Positions 18,129 to 27,363 of a stretch of 64,000 nt of DNA are shown piece by piece (the first letter of the stretch is position 1; every line of letters starts with the position of its first letter). Under the pieces are notes generated by a model. It worked only from the letters and a program-made list of their open reading frames with translations, searched no databases and was not told the DNA's origin. The translations under genes were made by a program, and so were the position numbers. Origin of the DNA: Rhodonellum psychrophilum GCM71 = DSM 17998. Its GTDB lineage: Bacteria; Bacteroidota; Bacteroidia; Cytophagales; Cyclobacteriaceae. Location of the stretch: positions 124,001 through 188,000 of the forward strand of contig NZ_KB906676.1 of NCBI RefSeq assembly GCF_000381545.1, in the 5' to 3' direction.

Positions 18129-19334
18129 ATGAGTTTGGCAAAAAAAGCATTAGAACAGGGCGAGGGAATCCTAAGATTGGCACCCACCTGGGTTCCGAGG
18201 TCCTTCTGCGTTCCCGGCAGAAGAATAAAATTACATCCCGATGATTATTATGTCCTTGGCGGACAAAGAGGAGGGATTGACGAGCGCTGGTTGTCTTCCA
18301 CTACGCCTGCACAAAATGGGCCTTTGACAGGAAAAAGCGAAGGTTTGAGCCCCGTGGTTTTTCAGGACGGAGATGAGGAAACGCAGTTTTTACTCAAAGA
18401 CGCCATCGAGGAATTAAAAGGTGAAATCATCGGAGACCGCATCTGGGACGAATACGAGAGTTGGCCGATGTACTCCAAGTTTTTTGACAACATGGGGCCT
18501 CTTCCGCACCATATCCACCACAATGACGAACATGCCGCTTTGATCGGCCAAAAGGGCAAACCAGAAGCCTATTATTTCCCACCACAACTCAACAACCATG
18601 GAGGGGATTTTCCTTACACCTTCTTTGGCATTGCTCCGGGAACCACCAAAGAACAGATCCGGGAATGCCTTGTGAACTTCACCAAGGGAGACAACAAAAT
18701 CACTAATTTTTCCCAGGCATTCCGTCTGGAACCTGGAACTGGCTGGGATGTTCCTCCGGGAATGTTGCACGCACCGGGAAGTATGTGTACTTACGAGCCG
18801 CAGAAAGCATCTGACGTTTTCGCCATGTATCAGTCCTTGGTCAATGAGGCGATTATCCCCGAAGAATTGCTTTGGAACGGAACGCCAAAGGATAGAATGG
18901 GGGATTTCGATCAGTTGATGGAAGTGATCGATTGGGAATTGAACGTGAATCCCAATCTCCTGGAAACCCGATTCATGAATCCAAAGCCGGTTGGAGACTT
19001 GGAGGAAATGAAGGCCGAGGGCTATATCGAAAACTGGGTTTGCTACCGTTCCGAAGCTTTCAGCGCAAAGGAATTGACCATTTTCCCGGGACAGACCGTC
19101 ACCATTACAGACCAGGCGGCCTATGGTTTGATCGTGATGCAGGGGCATGGAAAGATGGGTGTTTGGGATATCGAAACCCCGGCATTGATCCGCTATGGAC
19201 AATTGACGAACGACGAATTCTTTGTTTCCGAAAAAACCGCAATGGCGGGCGTGAAAATCGCCAATCCTTCCAAGACTGACCCAATTGTCATGCTGAAACA
19301 TTTTGGTCCCAACAATCCGGACCTCATCTTATAA
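18129..19334 (+). CDS. Cupin-fold protein related to phosphomannose isomerases
   Basis: A cytoplasmic 401-residue protein of uncertain reaction. A dense metal-binding cluster, PHHIHHNDEHA (residues 126-136), matches the first cupin motif. WDVPPGMLHAPGS (from about residue 208) resembles the second-motif histidine of type I phosphomannose isomerases. A C-terminal beta-rich domain (about 300-395) contains PGQTVTITDQAAYGLIVMQG, a second cupin-like fold. Because it lies 49 bases after the epimerase and 36 before a sugar isomerase/epimerase, an isomerase or lyase step on a sugar or keto-sugar is likely. The exact substrate cannot be inferred. Confidence 0.7.
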   Translation: MSLAKKALEQGEGILRLAPTWVPRSFCVPGRRIKLHPDDYYVLGGQRGGIDERWLSSTTPAQNGPLTGKSEGLSPVVFQDGDEETQFLLKDAIEELKGEIIGDRIWDEYESWPMYSKFFDNMGPLPHHIHHNDEHAALIGQKGKPEAYYFPPQLNNHGGDFPYTFFGIAPGTTKEQIRECLVNFTKGDNKITNFSQAFRLEPGTGWDVPPGMLHAPGSMCTYEPQKASDVFAMYQSLVNEAIIPEELLWNGTPKDRMGDFDQLMEVIDWELNVNPNLLETRFMNPKPVGDLEEMKAEGYIENWVCYRSEAFSAKELTIFPGQTVTITDQAAYGLIVMQGHGKMGVWDIETPALIRYGQLTNDEFFVSEKTAMAGVKIANPSKTDPIVMLKHFGPNNPDLIL

Positions 19335-19370
19335 TTTCAATCATTTTCTTTCATATAGACTCTTGTAAAG

Positions 19371-20408
19371 ATGACCCAAAATAATTATCCAAAACTCCAC
19401 AATGCCACTTGGCCGGGTATTGTGGGAAAAGGACCCGACTCAGAGCCAATTATTTCTTTTGACACCATGTTGGAAAGTACCGCCGCCGCAGAAGTGGACG
19501 GGGTGAAATTTGACGGGGTGGATATCGGGCTTTTTGATCCCCATATTGATTTGGACATGTCTGACGACGGGATCAAGAAATTGGCAGAGAAGGTTGCCGG
19601 CCTGAACCTGAACATTGGAAGTTTGGTTGCGCCCATCTGGGGAGGCCCAGCCATGGGGAGCAAAGAGGACCGAGCACTTTTCGTGGAAATGGTCAGGAAA
19701 TCCTGCTTATTTGGTCAAAAACTAAGGGATTTGGGTGTGAGGCCAAATGGCATCGTCCGAATCGATTCTGCCAGTTCAGTCGAAAAGTGGGCAGTCGACC
19801 CAGTTGGCAATACCAAATTGATCGCCCAAACTTTCAGAGAAGCCTGTGATGTGGCGGCTGATTTTGGCGAAAAACTGGCAGCCGAAGGAGAAATCTGCTG
19901 GGGCGGCATGCACAGTTGGAGAGCGATGATCGACACACTGGAGCAAGTGGACAGACCGAACATTGGCTTTCAGGCGGATATGTCCCATACTTTTTTGTAT
20001 TTATTGGGATACAACAGTCCGCAGGACAGGATACTCCCAAAAGATTTTGACTGGAATGACCGGGCCACACTGACCGAAGCACTCAAAACCTTGACAAAGG
20101 CATTGAGGCCTTGGACGATAGATTTTCATGTTGCCCAAAATGACGGGACCGTTTTCGGTTCTGGATCCCATGACAAAACAGGCAGACATTGCCTCGCTTC
20201 CGATCCTAACGGAAAATTGGATATCGCAACAGATGCCGGACATTGGCTCAGGGATGAGCAAGGGGAGCTGACCAAAGCCTTCCGACACCTTTGCTGGGAT
20301 GGCTGTATGTTTCCCAATGAAGTGATGACAGAGCCCAAAACATGGAATGATATCTTGTCAGCCATGGTCAAGGTGCGTGAAAAACACGGCTGGTACGAAG
20401 CGGAGTAA
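19371..20408 (+). CDS. Sugar phosphate isomerase/epimerase family TIM-barrel protein
   Basis: A 345-residue AP-endonuclease-2/xylose-isomerase-like TIM barrel without signal peptide. Conserved elements are [16 protein letters not shown] near the N-terminus, [20 protein letters not shown] (about 170-190) and [33 protein letters not shown] and [11 protein letters not shown] supply the Glu, His and Asp ligands typical of the divalent metal site. Members of this superfamily isomerise, epimerise or cleave keto-sugars. It sits directly before a Gfo/Idh/MocA gene (23 bases), a pairing recurrent in inositol and 3-keto-sugar pathways. Confidence 0.85.
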   Translation: MTQNNYPKLHNATWPGIVGKGPDSEPIISFDTMLESTAAAEVDGVKFDGVDIGLFDPHIDLDMSDDGIKKLAEKVAGLNLNIGSLVAPIWGGPAMGSKEDRALFVEMVRKSCLFGQKLRDLGVRPNGIVRIDSASSVEKWAVDPVGNTKLIAQTFREACDVAADFGEKLAAEGEICWGGMHSWRAMIDTLEQVDRPNIGFQADMSHTFLYLLGYNSPQDRILPKDFDWNDRATLTEALKTLTKALRPWTIDFHVAQNDGTVFGSGSHDKTGRHCLASDPNGKLDIATDAGHWLRDEQGELTKAFRHLCWDGCMFPNEVMTEPKTWNDILSAMVKVREKHGWYEAE

Positions 20409-20431
20409 ATTCTTTAAAAAAACCTAGAACG

Positions 20432-21595
20432 ATGAAAGAGACCAAAAAACTTAGAATAGGATTGATAGGAACAGGATTGATGGGTAGGATCCATACCAAC
20501 GGGTACAAGCGACTCGGTGATTTTTTTCCGGAATTGGAATATCGCCCAGTGCTGCAAGCGGCCTGCTCCAGAAGAGAAGACAAAATCACTGCATTTGCAG
20601 AACAATGGGGATATGCTTCCGTCGAAACGGATTGGCGGAAAATGATTGCCCGAGACGATATCGACGCGATCGATATTTGTACGCCGAACAATACCCATGC
20701 TGAAATCGCCATTGCCGCAGCGGCGGCGGGAAAGATGATCCTCTGCGAAAAGCCACTTTCCAGAACACTCCAGGAAGGGGAGGACATGGTGAAAGCCATC
20801 GAAAAATCCGGGGTGAAAAATACGGTTTGGTACAATTACCGAAGGGTTCCTGCCGTGACCTTGGCCAAACAGGTGATCGATTCCGGAAAATTGGGAAAGA
20901 TATTCCATTACAGGGCCAATTTCCTTCAGGATTGGACGATCAATCCGGATCTCCCTCAGGGAGGAGATGCCCTTTGGAGACTGGATGCCGATGCAGCAGG
21001 TTCCGGGGTGACTGGGGATTTGTTGGCACATTGCATCGATACGGCCATGTGGCTAAACGGCGGCATCAAGGATGTCTCTGCCATGACGGAGACTTTTATC
21101 AAGGAAAGAGTGCATCAGGAAAGCGGTAAAGTCCAAAAAGTGGGGATTGATGATGCCTGTTTGTTCCATTGTCATTTTGAAAATGGATCCTTGGGATTGT
21201 TCGAAGCGACCCGATATGCTAGGGGACACAAAGCCTTGTACACCTTCGAAATCAATGGGGAACATGCTTCGATCCGTTGGGATTTACATGATCTGAACAG
21301 ATTGGAATATTTTGACCACAGCGACGATTCCATTGTGAGAGGGTGGAGATCCATTCACGTTTCTGATGCCGACCAACCTTATATGGACAGATGGTGGATT
21401 CCGGGGACATGCATCGGGTATGAGCATTCCTTTATCCATCAGGTGGCGGATTTCTTCAAAAGTCTTGAGACGGGAGAACCCTGTTCGCCTACATTCAAAG
21501 ATGCTTTGGAAACCCAAAAAGTCTGTCAGGCAGTCCTGGATTCCGCTGCCGAAAGAAGATGGAAAGATACCGGGGTGGAATGGACTGAAAAGTGA
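20432..21595 (+). CDS. Gfo/Idh/MocA family NAD(P)-dependent oxidoreductase, cytoplasmic
   Basis: A 387-residue oxidoreductase with N-terminal Rossmann motif [13 protein letters not shown] (residues 9-21), the family CEKPLS motif near residue 110 and [13 protein letters not shown]. The C-terminal catalytic domain has [17 protein letters not shown], which carries the Lys/Asp/His-type active-site positions. It has no signal peptide. The enzymes oxidise or reduce a sugar hydroxyl, often at C3 or C2. As the last gene of the operon it could form or reduce the keto-sugar handled by the epimerase, cupin and isomerase. A strong bidirectional terminator follows immediately. Confidence 0.92.
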   Translation: MKETKKLRIGLIGTGLMGRIHTNGYKRLGDFFPELEYRPVLQAACSRREDKITAFAEQWGYASVETDWRKMIARDDIDAIDICTPNNTHAEIAIAAAAAGKMILCEKPLSRTLQEGEDMVKAIEKSGVKNTVWYNYRRVPAVTLAKQVIDSGKLGKIFHYRANFLQDWTINPDLPQGGDALWRLDADAAGSGVTGDLLAHCIDTAMWLNGGIKDVSAMTETFIKERVHQESGKVQKVGIDDACLFHCHFENGSLGLFEATRYARGHKALYTFEINGEHASIRWDLHDLNRLEYFDHSDDSIVRGWRSIHVSDADQPYMDRWWIPGTCIGYEHSFIHQVADFFKSLETGEPCSPTFKDALETQKVCQAVLDSAAERRWKDTGVEWTEK

Positions 21596-21611
21596 TCAAT
21601 GAAAATCCCAC

Positions 21612-21655
21612 AAAAAACCAAAAAACCTCCCAGCAAGGAGGTTTTTTGGTTTTGA
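21612..21655. terminator. Bidirectional terminator after the oxidoreductase operon
   Basis: A long, nearly perfect hairpin is built from AACCAAAAAACCTCC and its complement around the loop CAGCAA. A-rich and T-rich flanks let it serve both convergent genes. Confidence 0.88.
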
Positions 21656-21809
21656 TATCATCCGTATTTGCATTTTTGGGGTGAAATTCATTGAGGTGAA
21701 ATATGACCAAATATGATTTTATGAATTGATTGACCTGGATTGCATGAAGAGGCGTGTCTGTGATCATTGATTCCAATTGGCTGATTGTTGCACAGATACC
21801 TTCCCCCAC

Positions 21810-22517
21810 TTAATTCGACTCAAATTCAGATTGGTCAAAATTTTCTCGATATTTCATCCTTAGCTGACCTTTGAGATTGCCTTGTTGCTCAAGACCGGCA
21901 TCGTTTGATTGCAATTTGACATCCACATCGAATATGACTTCTATTGTTCTGATGTTCTCCCCAGCAGCATTTTCTTCGGTCCCTTCTATGAGATGAATGA
22001 TTTTGAGAAAATTCCCGGCATCCAAAAGACCTGGCAAAAGTGTGTATCCATTGTAATTTCGCTGATCCAAAACAGCGATGTAATAATTGTCTTCCCACGA
22101 ATCCCCTTCCTCAAAGGGAATGTTTTTGTTTCCAATAGCAAGGATTTCTTTCACCTTGTCATAGGGGTAAAATTCATTGGCAATCCCTTTCTGATCCAAA
22201 TCTTGAATCCCAAAGTCCTCTTTGAACTTAATTTTCGGAAGTTGTAAATAAATGTCAATCCCGGATATAGCATCCCTTATGGTTAATCCGTGATAGACAT
22301 ATGCCGCTGCCCTGCTGGAATAAAGTTCTGCGCTGAGTCCAGTGGAATTTGAGGTTTTGATTCCTGTGGATCCAAAATTCCTGCCGTCAGGCAATGAACC
22401 CACGAATCCCACTTCTGAAAGCTGGATTTTAGGGGTGGATTCCTCGTTGGATGCGCAGCCCATCAGGAGGCAGGCAATCAACAAAAATATGGGGTACTTG
22501 GCTGTTTGGGATTTCAT
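21810..22517 (-). CDS. Hypothetical lipoprotein
   Basis: A 235-residue lipoprotein with signal sequence and lipobox LLMGC (Cys21). The mature part is beta-rich with no family I recognise. It includes YHGLTIRDAISGIDIYLQLP, a loop rich in acidic residues and the terminal GQLRMKYRENFDQSEFESN. The pattern of a short extracellular domain with aromatic residues suggests an envelope-anchored binding or structural protein. It is divergent from the S9 peptidase gene across about 225 bases and convergent with the sugar operon. No function is assigned. Confidence 0.75.
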   Translation of the reverse strand: MKSQTAKYPIFLLIACLLMGCASNEESTPKIQLSEVGFVGSLPDGRNFGSTGIKTSNSTGLSAELYSSRAAAYVYHGLTIRDAISGIDIYLQLPKIKFKEDFGIQDLDQKGIANEFYPYDKVKEILAIGNKNIPFEEGDSWEDNYYIAVLDQRNYNGYTLLPGLLDAGNFLKIIHLIEGTEENAAGENIRTIEVIFDVDVKLQSNDAGLEQQGNLKGQLRMKYRENFDQSEFESN

Positions 22518-22743
22518 TTCTTCAGATTATTAAGTGAAAATAAAAATTTTATAAAGGTGACTTGCTAAAAGACAGACGTAAATAAAGTGGGGGATGCGAC
22601 AATTGAATTCATGTTTTTTTGAATGGTCAAAACATTGCCTGATTGGGAGAGGAGATCAATGAATTTACCTTAAATTGAGATTCGTTTTTGATGGGATTTT
22701 AGTTCTTGTCAAAAGTGCTTCAAACAATCAAATTCAAAGAACG

Positions 22744-24951
22744 ATGAGGCTTCCAAAAATCTATTTGAAATTTTATCTTTTCATATTTTCGATTTTTTTA
22801 ATTTTCCATGCCAAGGCGCAGCAGGATGGGATTCAATGGTCCAAGGACGGGAATTCCTATTTCCGTGTGGAGCAAAATGAGATTGTTCAATATGCACTTC
22901 CTTCCAATGACAGAAGTGTTTTGATCAATAGAAACCTCATGATTCCCGAAGGCCAAACTGATCCGCTTGACTTGGAATTATTTTCTTTTTCAGAGGATGG
23001 TAGGAAATTATTGATCTATACAAACAGTGCACAGGTGTGGAGAATCAATACCAGAGGAGATTATTGGGTCTTGGATCTGGAGCACAACAGCCTTCACAAG
23101 CTTGGGAAATCATTGCCGGAATCCTCCCTGATGTTTGCGAAATTCTCTCCGGATGGCACTAAGGTCGCTTATGTCAGCCAATACAATATTTATCTGGAAG
23201 ACCTTTCGACCCAAGCCATTCAAGCGCTGACCACAGATGGAAATAGAAAATTGATCAACGGTACTTTTGACTGGGTGTATGAAGAAGAGTTTGCAAATAG
23301 GGATGGTTTTCGCTGGAGTCCGGACAGCAAGTCCATAGCTTTTTGGCAGTTGGATGCGCGAGGGACGGGTGATTTCTTCATGATCAACAATATCGATTCG
23401 GTATATTCCAAGGTGATACCGGTTGAATACCCGAAAGTAGGTCAGGATCCATCCGCCGCCCGTATTGGCGTCATTAACTTGTCCACGTCAAAAATTGAAT
23501 GGGTGAAAATCGAAGGCGATCCGAGACAGCATTATCTTGTCCGATTGGAATTCATTCCCGGCACGAATGAATTTTTGGTACAGCAACTGAATCGCAAACA
23601 GCAGGAAAGCAAAATCATCCGTTGCGATGTTGGTTCGGGGGCGGTGACCGTGATCAGCACAGAATATGACGCTGCTTGGATAGATGTGATGACGCCCAAT
23701 GAGGATACTTATGCCGTGGATTTCAAGCATCCATTTCATTGGCTTGCCGGTGGAAAGGAATTTTTATGGACGAGTGAAAAGGATGGCTGGAGGCATTTGT
23801 ACCGCATCAGCATTGATGGCAAAAAAGAAACTTTGGTGACCAAAGGAGATTTTGATGTGATTTCCCTGGGAAATTATGAGGAGAAAAGCGGCTATGTTTA
23901 TTTTATCGCTTCTCCGACCCATGCCACCCAAAAATATTTGTACCGGACCAAGCTGGATGGGAAAGGGAAACCCGAATTGATAACACCCGCAGGATTGGCT
24001 GGAAGTCACTATTACAACATTTCCCCCAATGGGAAATTTGCCCAACACCGGTTTTCAAATACCCATACAAGGCCACTTGGAGAATTGGTCAGCTTGCCTC
24101 AACACAAGGCTTTGAATGAAAAAGAAAGCATCGCCCAAAAACTTCCTAATGCCCAGGAGAAAAATGTCACTGCCTTTTTCAAAATCAAAACGGAAGAAGG
24201 AGTGGAGATGGACGGCTGGATGGTAAAGCCATCGGATTTTGATTCTACCAAGAAGTATCCCGTGGTATTTTATGTGTATTCCGAGCCTTGGGGAGCCACG
24301 GTCATGGATGGATATGGTGCCTCGAAAAACAGATTGTACAAAGGAGATATGCGGGAGGACGGATATGTTTACATCTCCATAGACAACCGCGGGACTCCTG
24401 CGCCGAAGGGTCGCGAATGGCGGAAATCGATTTACAGAAAAATCGGCGTGGTCAACATTCAGGACCAGGCCAATGCCGCCAAGGAGATCTTGAAATGGGA
24501 TTTCATCGATTCCGATCGGGTTGCGGTTTGGGGATGGAGCGGTGGAGGATCTGCCACCTTGAACCTTTTGTTCCAATTTCCCGAAATCTATAAAACCGGG
24601 ATTTCCATCGCGGCAGTTGCCAACCAGCTGACCTATGACAACATCTATCAGGAAAGGTACATGGGCTTGCCGCAGGAGAATTTGGAGGATTTTGTACAGG
24701 GCTCGCCCATTACCCATGCAAAAAATCTGGAGGGAAATCTATTGTACATCCACGGTACCGGAGACGACAATGTGCACTATCAAAACGCAGAAATGCTCAT
24801 CAGTGAGCTCATCAAACACAACAAGCAGTTTCAAGTGATGCCTTACCCCAACAGGGCGCATGGGATTTCGGAAGGTGAAGGTACTTTTGAACATCTCTCC
24901 ACTTTATACACCAATTTCCTGAAAATGTATTGTCCACCGGGAGGAAGGTAA
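22744..24951 (+). CDS. Secreted S9 family peptidase, dipeptidyl-peptidase IV-like
   Basis: The ATG at 22744 opens a signal peptide ending at AKAQ; an upstream in-frame start lacks one. The 735-residue protein has an N-terminal DPP-IV beta-propeller (about 30-480). That propeller carries the double-Glu segment YEEEFANRDGFRWSPDS, which in DPP IV holds the substrate amino terminus. The C-terminal alpha/beta-hydrolase domain has Ser599 in GWSGGG, Asp674 in GTGDDNVH and His706 in NRAHG. It should remove dipeptides, typically Xaa-Pro, from peptides in the periplasm. It appears to be monocistronic and ends in a hairpin. Confidence 0.93.
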   Translation: MRLPKIYLKFYLFIFSIFLIFHAKAQQDGIQWSKDGNSYFRVEQNEIVQYALPSNDRSVLINRNLMIPEGQTDPLDLELFSFSEDGRKLLIYTNSAQVWRINTRGDYWVLDLEHNSLHKLGKSLPESSLMFAKFSPDGTKVAYVSQYNIYLEDLSTQAIQALTTDGNRKLINGTFDWVYEEEFANRDGFRWSPDSKSIAFWQLDARGTGDFFMINNIDSVYSKVIPVEYPKVGQDPSAARIGVINLSTSKIEWVKIEGDPRQHYLVRLEFIPGTNEFLVQQLNRKQQESKIIRCDVGSGAVTVISTEYDAAWIDVMTPNEDTYAVDFKHPFHWLAGGKEFLWTSEKDGWRHLYRISIDGKKETLVTKGDFDVISLGNYEEKSGYVYFIASPTHATQKYLYRTKLDGKGKPELITPAGLAGSHYYNISPNGKFAQHRFSNTHTRPLGELVSLPQHKALNEKESIAQKLPNAQEKNVTAFFKIKTEEGVEMDGWMVKPSDFDSTKKYPVVFYVYSEPWGATVMDGYGASKNRLYKGDMREDGYVYISIDNRGTPAPKGREWRKSIYRKIGVVNIQDQANAAKEILKWDFIDSDRVAVWGWSGGGSATLNLLFQFPEIYKTGISIAAVANQLTYDNIYQERYMGLPQENLEDFVQGSPITHAKNLEGNLLYIHGTGDDNVHYQNAEMLISELIKHNKQFQVMPYPNRAHGISEGEGTFEHLSTLYTNFLKMYCPPGGR

Positions 24952-24954
24952 ATC

Positions 24955-24992
24955 CTGTTTCCAAGACGCTAGACTTGGAAACAGCTTGCTTC
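24955..24992 (+). terminator. Hairpin terminator after the S9 peptidase
   Basis: A perfect 11-bp stem, CTGTTTCCAAG with CTTGGAAACAG and an 8-base loop, starts just after the stop. The T-run behind it is poor, so termination may be partial. Confidence 0.55.
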
Positions 24993-25000
24993 AATTGAAC

Positions 25001-25175
25001 CCGAAATATGCATCAGGCTTCCAGATGAGATCGAAACAGCAAGAAAATCAGGCTGTTGTGAGACTAATTCCTGAGATCAATAAGGGAAGTTAAAAAAAAA
25101 TCAACAAATAATTGAATATCAGTTAATTATACTATTGAATTGAGTTCGTAATGCATAAAACGGGATGAACTGAAA
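25001..25175 (+). repeat. Dispersed intergenic repeat, copy A
   Basis: A degenerate copy of an element also seen near 50.3 and 55.1 kb. Shared blocks are GAAATATG, the segment GAAACAGCAAGAAAATCAG (about 25033-25051), GGGAAGT (25084-25090) and the terminal GCATAAAACGGGAT (25153-25166). The central small hairpin present in the other copies is lost here. Confidence 0.55.
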
Positions 25176-25231
25176 AAAAGGAATACCCCAAAGGTGAAAA
25201 TCTGAGAATGGATATTTTTTTTTCTTTTCGG

Positions 25232-25654
25232 CTATTCCAAAAACTCAATGATATCTGCCTGAATGGTCAAAACAGGTTGGGTATACACAATCAAGTTTAG
25301 GGCATCAACATCATACCGGACATTGACCAAAGCAAGGTTTCTGCCTTCTACGCTTCCATGTTTTGCCTCAAAATTTTCCCAAAGGTGATCCATTGCGGTT
25401 TTATAGAGCGCCTTGTCCCCACTTACACGGGCCACGCCAAAGACCTGCGCATACATGCCGACGCCAAAGGAGGCCCCTAATATATATCCTGCTTTCGCCT
25501 CACCAGAAACCGACCTGGCCACGATTTGGTAATTGGCTTCGGACAATTCCACGTTGGTCAGTGAGGAAGACATGTGCATGCCCGATGAGGCACAACCTGA
25601 AAGTATAAGGGTCATGACAAACCCACCCATTAAAATCTGAATCATCTTTTTCAT
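25232..25654 (-). CDS. Small lipoprotein of unknown function
   Basis: A 140-residue lipoprotein with a clear signal and lipobox LILSGC (Cys21). The mature domain contains LTNVELSEANYQIVARSVSG, a glycine-rich segment (GYILGASFGVGMYAQVFGVA) and a C-terminal beta pair. It resembles the short lipoproteins catalogued as DUF6567 in Bacteroidetes, but I hold that only loosely. It is divergent from the DUF2953-like gene across a very AT-rich spacer. Confidence 0.7.
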   Translation of the reverse strand: MKKMIQILMGGFVMTLILSGCASSGMHMSSSLTNVELSEANYQIVARSVSGEAKAGYILGASFGVGMYAQVFGVARVSGDKALYKTAMDHLWENFEAKHGSVEGRNLALVNVRYDVDALNLIVYTQPVLTIQADIIEFLE

Positions 25655-25834
25655 AGTAAATTGAGATTATTTTTATGATTTTAATATTAAAATTTATAAT
25701 TTTATTTGATTAATAATTTATTTTATATGTCTTAATTAATTTTTAGTAATAATAAAAATATTTATTGAATTTTACAATTTGACACGAACTTTAGATTTGG
25801 GAAAAGCAATAAGCATTTACTAAAAACCAAGAAA
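25655..25834. promoter_or_regulatory. Extremely AT-rich divergent promoter region
   Basis: The stretch from about 25665 to 25785 is almost entirely A/T, unlike its surroundings. It lies between divergent start codons, as expected for a shared promoter or a bent-DNA or nucleoid-protein site. No specific operator is recognisable. Confidence 0.45.
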
Positions 25835-26338
25835 ATGGAAGTCTTTGGCTGGGTTTTGCTGCTAATTCTGGGGCTGATTTCCTGGATTATTTTTGTTCCC
25901 ATTTACCTGAAAATAGATACCCAAAAGGAGCTGTATATCATTTCCCAGATGGGTACTTTTCACCTTTCCTTTACTCCTGGGGAAAGGCCAAATTTTAAAG
26001 TGAGCGTTTTTGGGGTTTTGATCCCCGAATCCAAAAAGTACCCCAAAAAGCCTGACATTAAGAAAAAAAGAAAACCATTCCTCAAAAGGTCAATGCAATC
26101 ATGGCTGTTTCTCATAAAGGGTTTGCTCAAAAGTTTTAGGATAAAAAGATTGGTGGGAACGTTCGATTTGGACGATGTGTTGCTCCATTCCCAATTATAT
26201 GCCATTTATCCATTTATAAACCGAGGTCCAGTTCAGTTGATTTCCAACCTTAACAACAACTATTTCCTAGACCTGATCATTGAAGGGAGACTGAATAAAA
26301 TGCTTTTTACATTTCTCGTATTTTTAACTAAAAAATAA
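25835..26338 (+). CDS. DUF2953-like membrane-anchored protein (YtfI-like)
   Basis: A 167-residue protein with one N-terminal membrane helix (GWVLLLILGLISWIIFVPIY) and a basic linker (about 67-95, rich in Lys and Pro). The C-terminal half contains LLKSFRIKRLVGTFDLDDVL. The pattern of an N-terminal anchor and a motif of the type 'transfer to G-D-D' near the C-terminus recalls DUF2953 (Bacillus YtfI). The decisive hint is context, because the next gene four bases downstream is a GerW/YtfJ homologue, the partner of YtfI in Firmicutes. The family assignment is therefore moderate and the role is unknown. Confidence 0.6.
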   Translation: MEVFGWVLLLILGLISWIIFVPIYLKIDTQKELYIISQMGTFHLSFTPGERPNFKVSVFGVLIPESKKYPKKPDIKKKRKPFLKRSMQSWLFLIKGLLKSFRIKRLVGTFDLDDVLLHSQLYAIYPFINRGPVQLISNLNNNYFLDLIIEGRLNKMLFTFLVFLTKK

Positions 26339-26342
26339 AATC

Positions 26343-26711
26343 ATGGAAACGAATTTTAATGTTGTCATTGAAAAGCTGACCGAATTCCTCCATCGGGAAG
26401 CCAAAACAGGAACCGTGGTAGGTGAACAATTCATTCTGGGAGAATTCACCTGCGTGCCGGTGGTAAGGGTCGGAATGGGCCTCGGAAGTGGGGGAGGCGA
26501 AGGTGATTCCTCCAAAAATGGGAAAGGACAAGGTTTGGGCGCCGGTGTTGGAATGGGCATTGAGCCAATAGGGTTTTTGGTTACCAAGGGATCCGAGATT
26601 TCCTTTATCTCCACCCATCAGGAAAAAGGGATTTCCAAGATGTTTGATAAAGTCCCGGATCTGATCAAGACCTTATTGCAAAAAAAGGAATCCGATGAGA
26701 CCAAGAATTGA
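26343..26711 (+). CDS. GerW (YtfJ) family protein
   Basis: A soluble 122-residue protein with the GerW layout. An N-terminal helix (NVVIEKLTEFLHREAKTGTV) leads to GEQFILGEFTCVPVVRVGMG. A Gly/Ser-rich low-complexity stretch follows (about 44-70), then MGIEPIGFLVTKG and a C-terminal helix ending in a charged tail. GerW was named for a spore germination role in Bacillus but occurs widely in non-spore-formers. Here it is probably co-transcribed with the DUF2953-like membrane protein, so the two may act together at the membrane. No sporulation genes are seen nearby. Confidence 0.85.
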   Translation: METNFNVVIEKLTEFLHREAKTGTVVGEQFILGEFTCVPVVRVGMGLGSGGGEGDSSKNGKGQGLGAGVGMGIEPIGFLVTKGSEISFISTHQEKGISKMFDKVPDLIKTLLQKKESDETKN

Positions 26712-26742
26712 AAATAGACCGATGTCCATTGTTAAAAATGAA

Positions 26743-26772
26743 GGACTCCAATTCAATTTGGAGTCCTCTCTT
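26743..26772 (+). terminator. Hairpin after the GerW gene
   Basis: The stem GGACTCCAA pairs with TTGGAGTCC and is followed by TCTCTTGG. It is a good stem with a weak T-run, and probably ends the two-gene unit. Confidence 0.5.
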
Positions 26773-26822
26773 GGTTTCATATTGACTTAGCACGGAGCGT
26801 CAGTCTTTCAATCACACTTGTT

Positions 26823-27323
26823 ATGGAAACTCTACAGCATTATCTATTGCCGTACATTATTTCAAACGTTGCGGCTATTATAATCCTGATTTCTTCGTTC
26901 TATCAACCCAAACTGACACGTCTCTTTTTTATGTTGCTTTTTGGCTGGGCGAGCTGGCTCAATTTTACTGTTGCACAGCAAAATCCTGGAGATTATTTGG
27001 CTTATGCGGAATTGTCAATCCCCGTTTATAGAGACTTTATCAATGGCTGGTTCAAAACCAATATCCGGGAAATGGTCACGATAATTTCTGTTTGTCAGGG
27101 ATTGATTGCTTTAGGCATGGCTTTCAAAGGAATTTGGGTTAAGCTTGCCTGTATAGGATCTATTGTCTTTTTCCTCTGCATTTCACCTCTCGGCGTTGGC
27201 GCAGCTTTTCCTTTTCCGCTCATTACTGCTTTTGCTGCCTATATGATCATCAGAAAAGACAATATGGATTATATATGGAAGTTCAAAAAGGTGAATGAAA
27301 ACATTGGCCTGAATAGGATTTAA
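26823..27323 (+). CDS. Multi-pass membrane protein of unknown function
   Basis: A 166-residue integral membrane protein with about four helices. They lie near residues 8-25, 28-48, 85-105 and 108-150, and include LLFGWASWLNFTVAQQNPGD and GSIVFFLCISPLGVGAAFPF. The loop YAELSIPVYRDFINGWF between helices two and three is periplasmic by the positive-inside rule. I do not recognise a family. It stands alone, convergent with the following minus-strand gene. Confidence 0.7.
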   Translation: METLQHYLLPYIISNVAAIIILISSFYQPKLTRLFFMLLFGWASWLNFTVAQQNPGDYLAYAELSIPVYRDFINGWFKTNIREMVTIISVCQGLIALGMAFKGIWVKLACIGSIVFFLCISPLGVGAAFPFPLITAFAAYMIIRKDNMDYIWKFKKVNENIGLNRI

Positions 27324-27363
27324 GGAACCTTAAGAAGTGATCATTTTAAAAATGAATTTTCAT

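Noticed and set aside
18414-19301. Open frame of 295 codons on the minus strand inside the cupin gene
   Set aside because: It is antisense to a gene with clear cupin motifs and its His/Phe-rich translation shows no family feature.
22744-24951. GWSGGG instead of GWSYGG at the nucleophile of the S9 peptidase
   Set aside because: This variant is common among bacterial DPP-IV-like peptidases and the rest of the triad is intact, so it is not remarkable.
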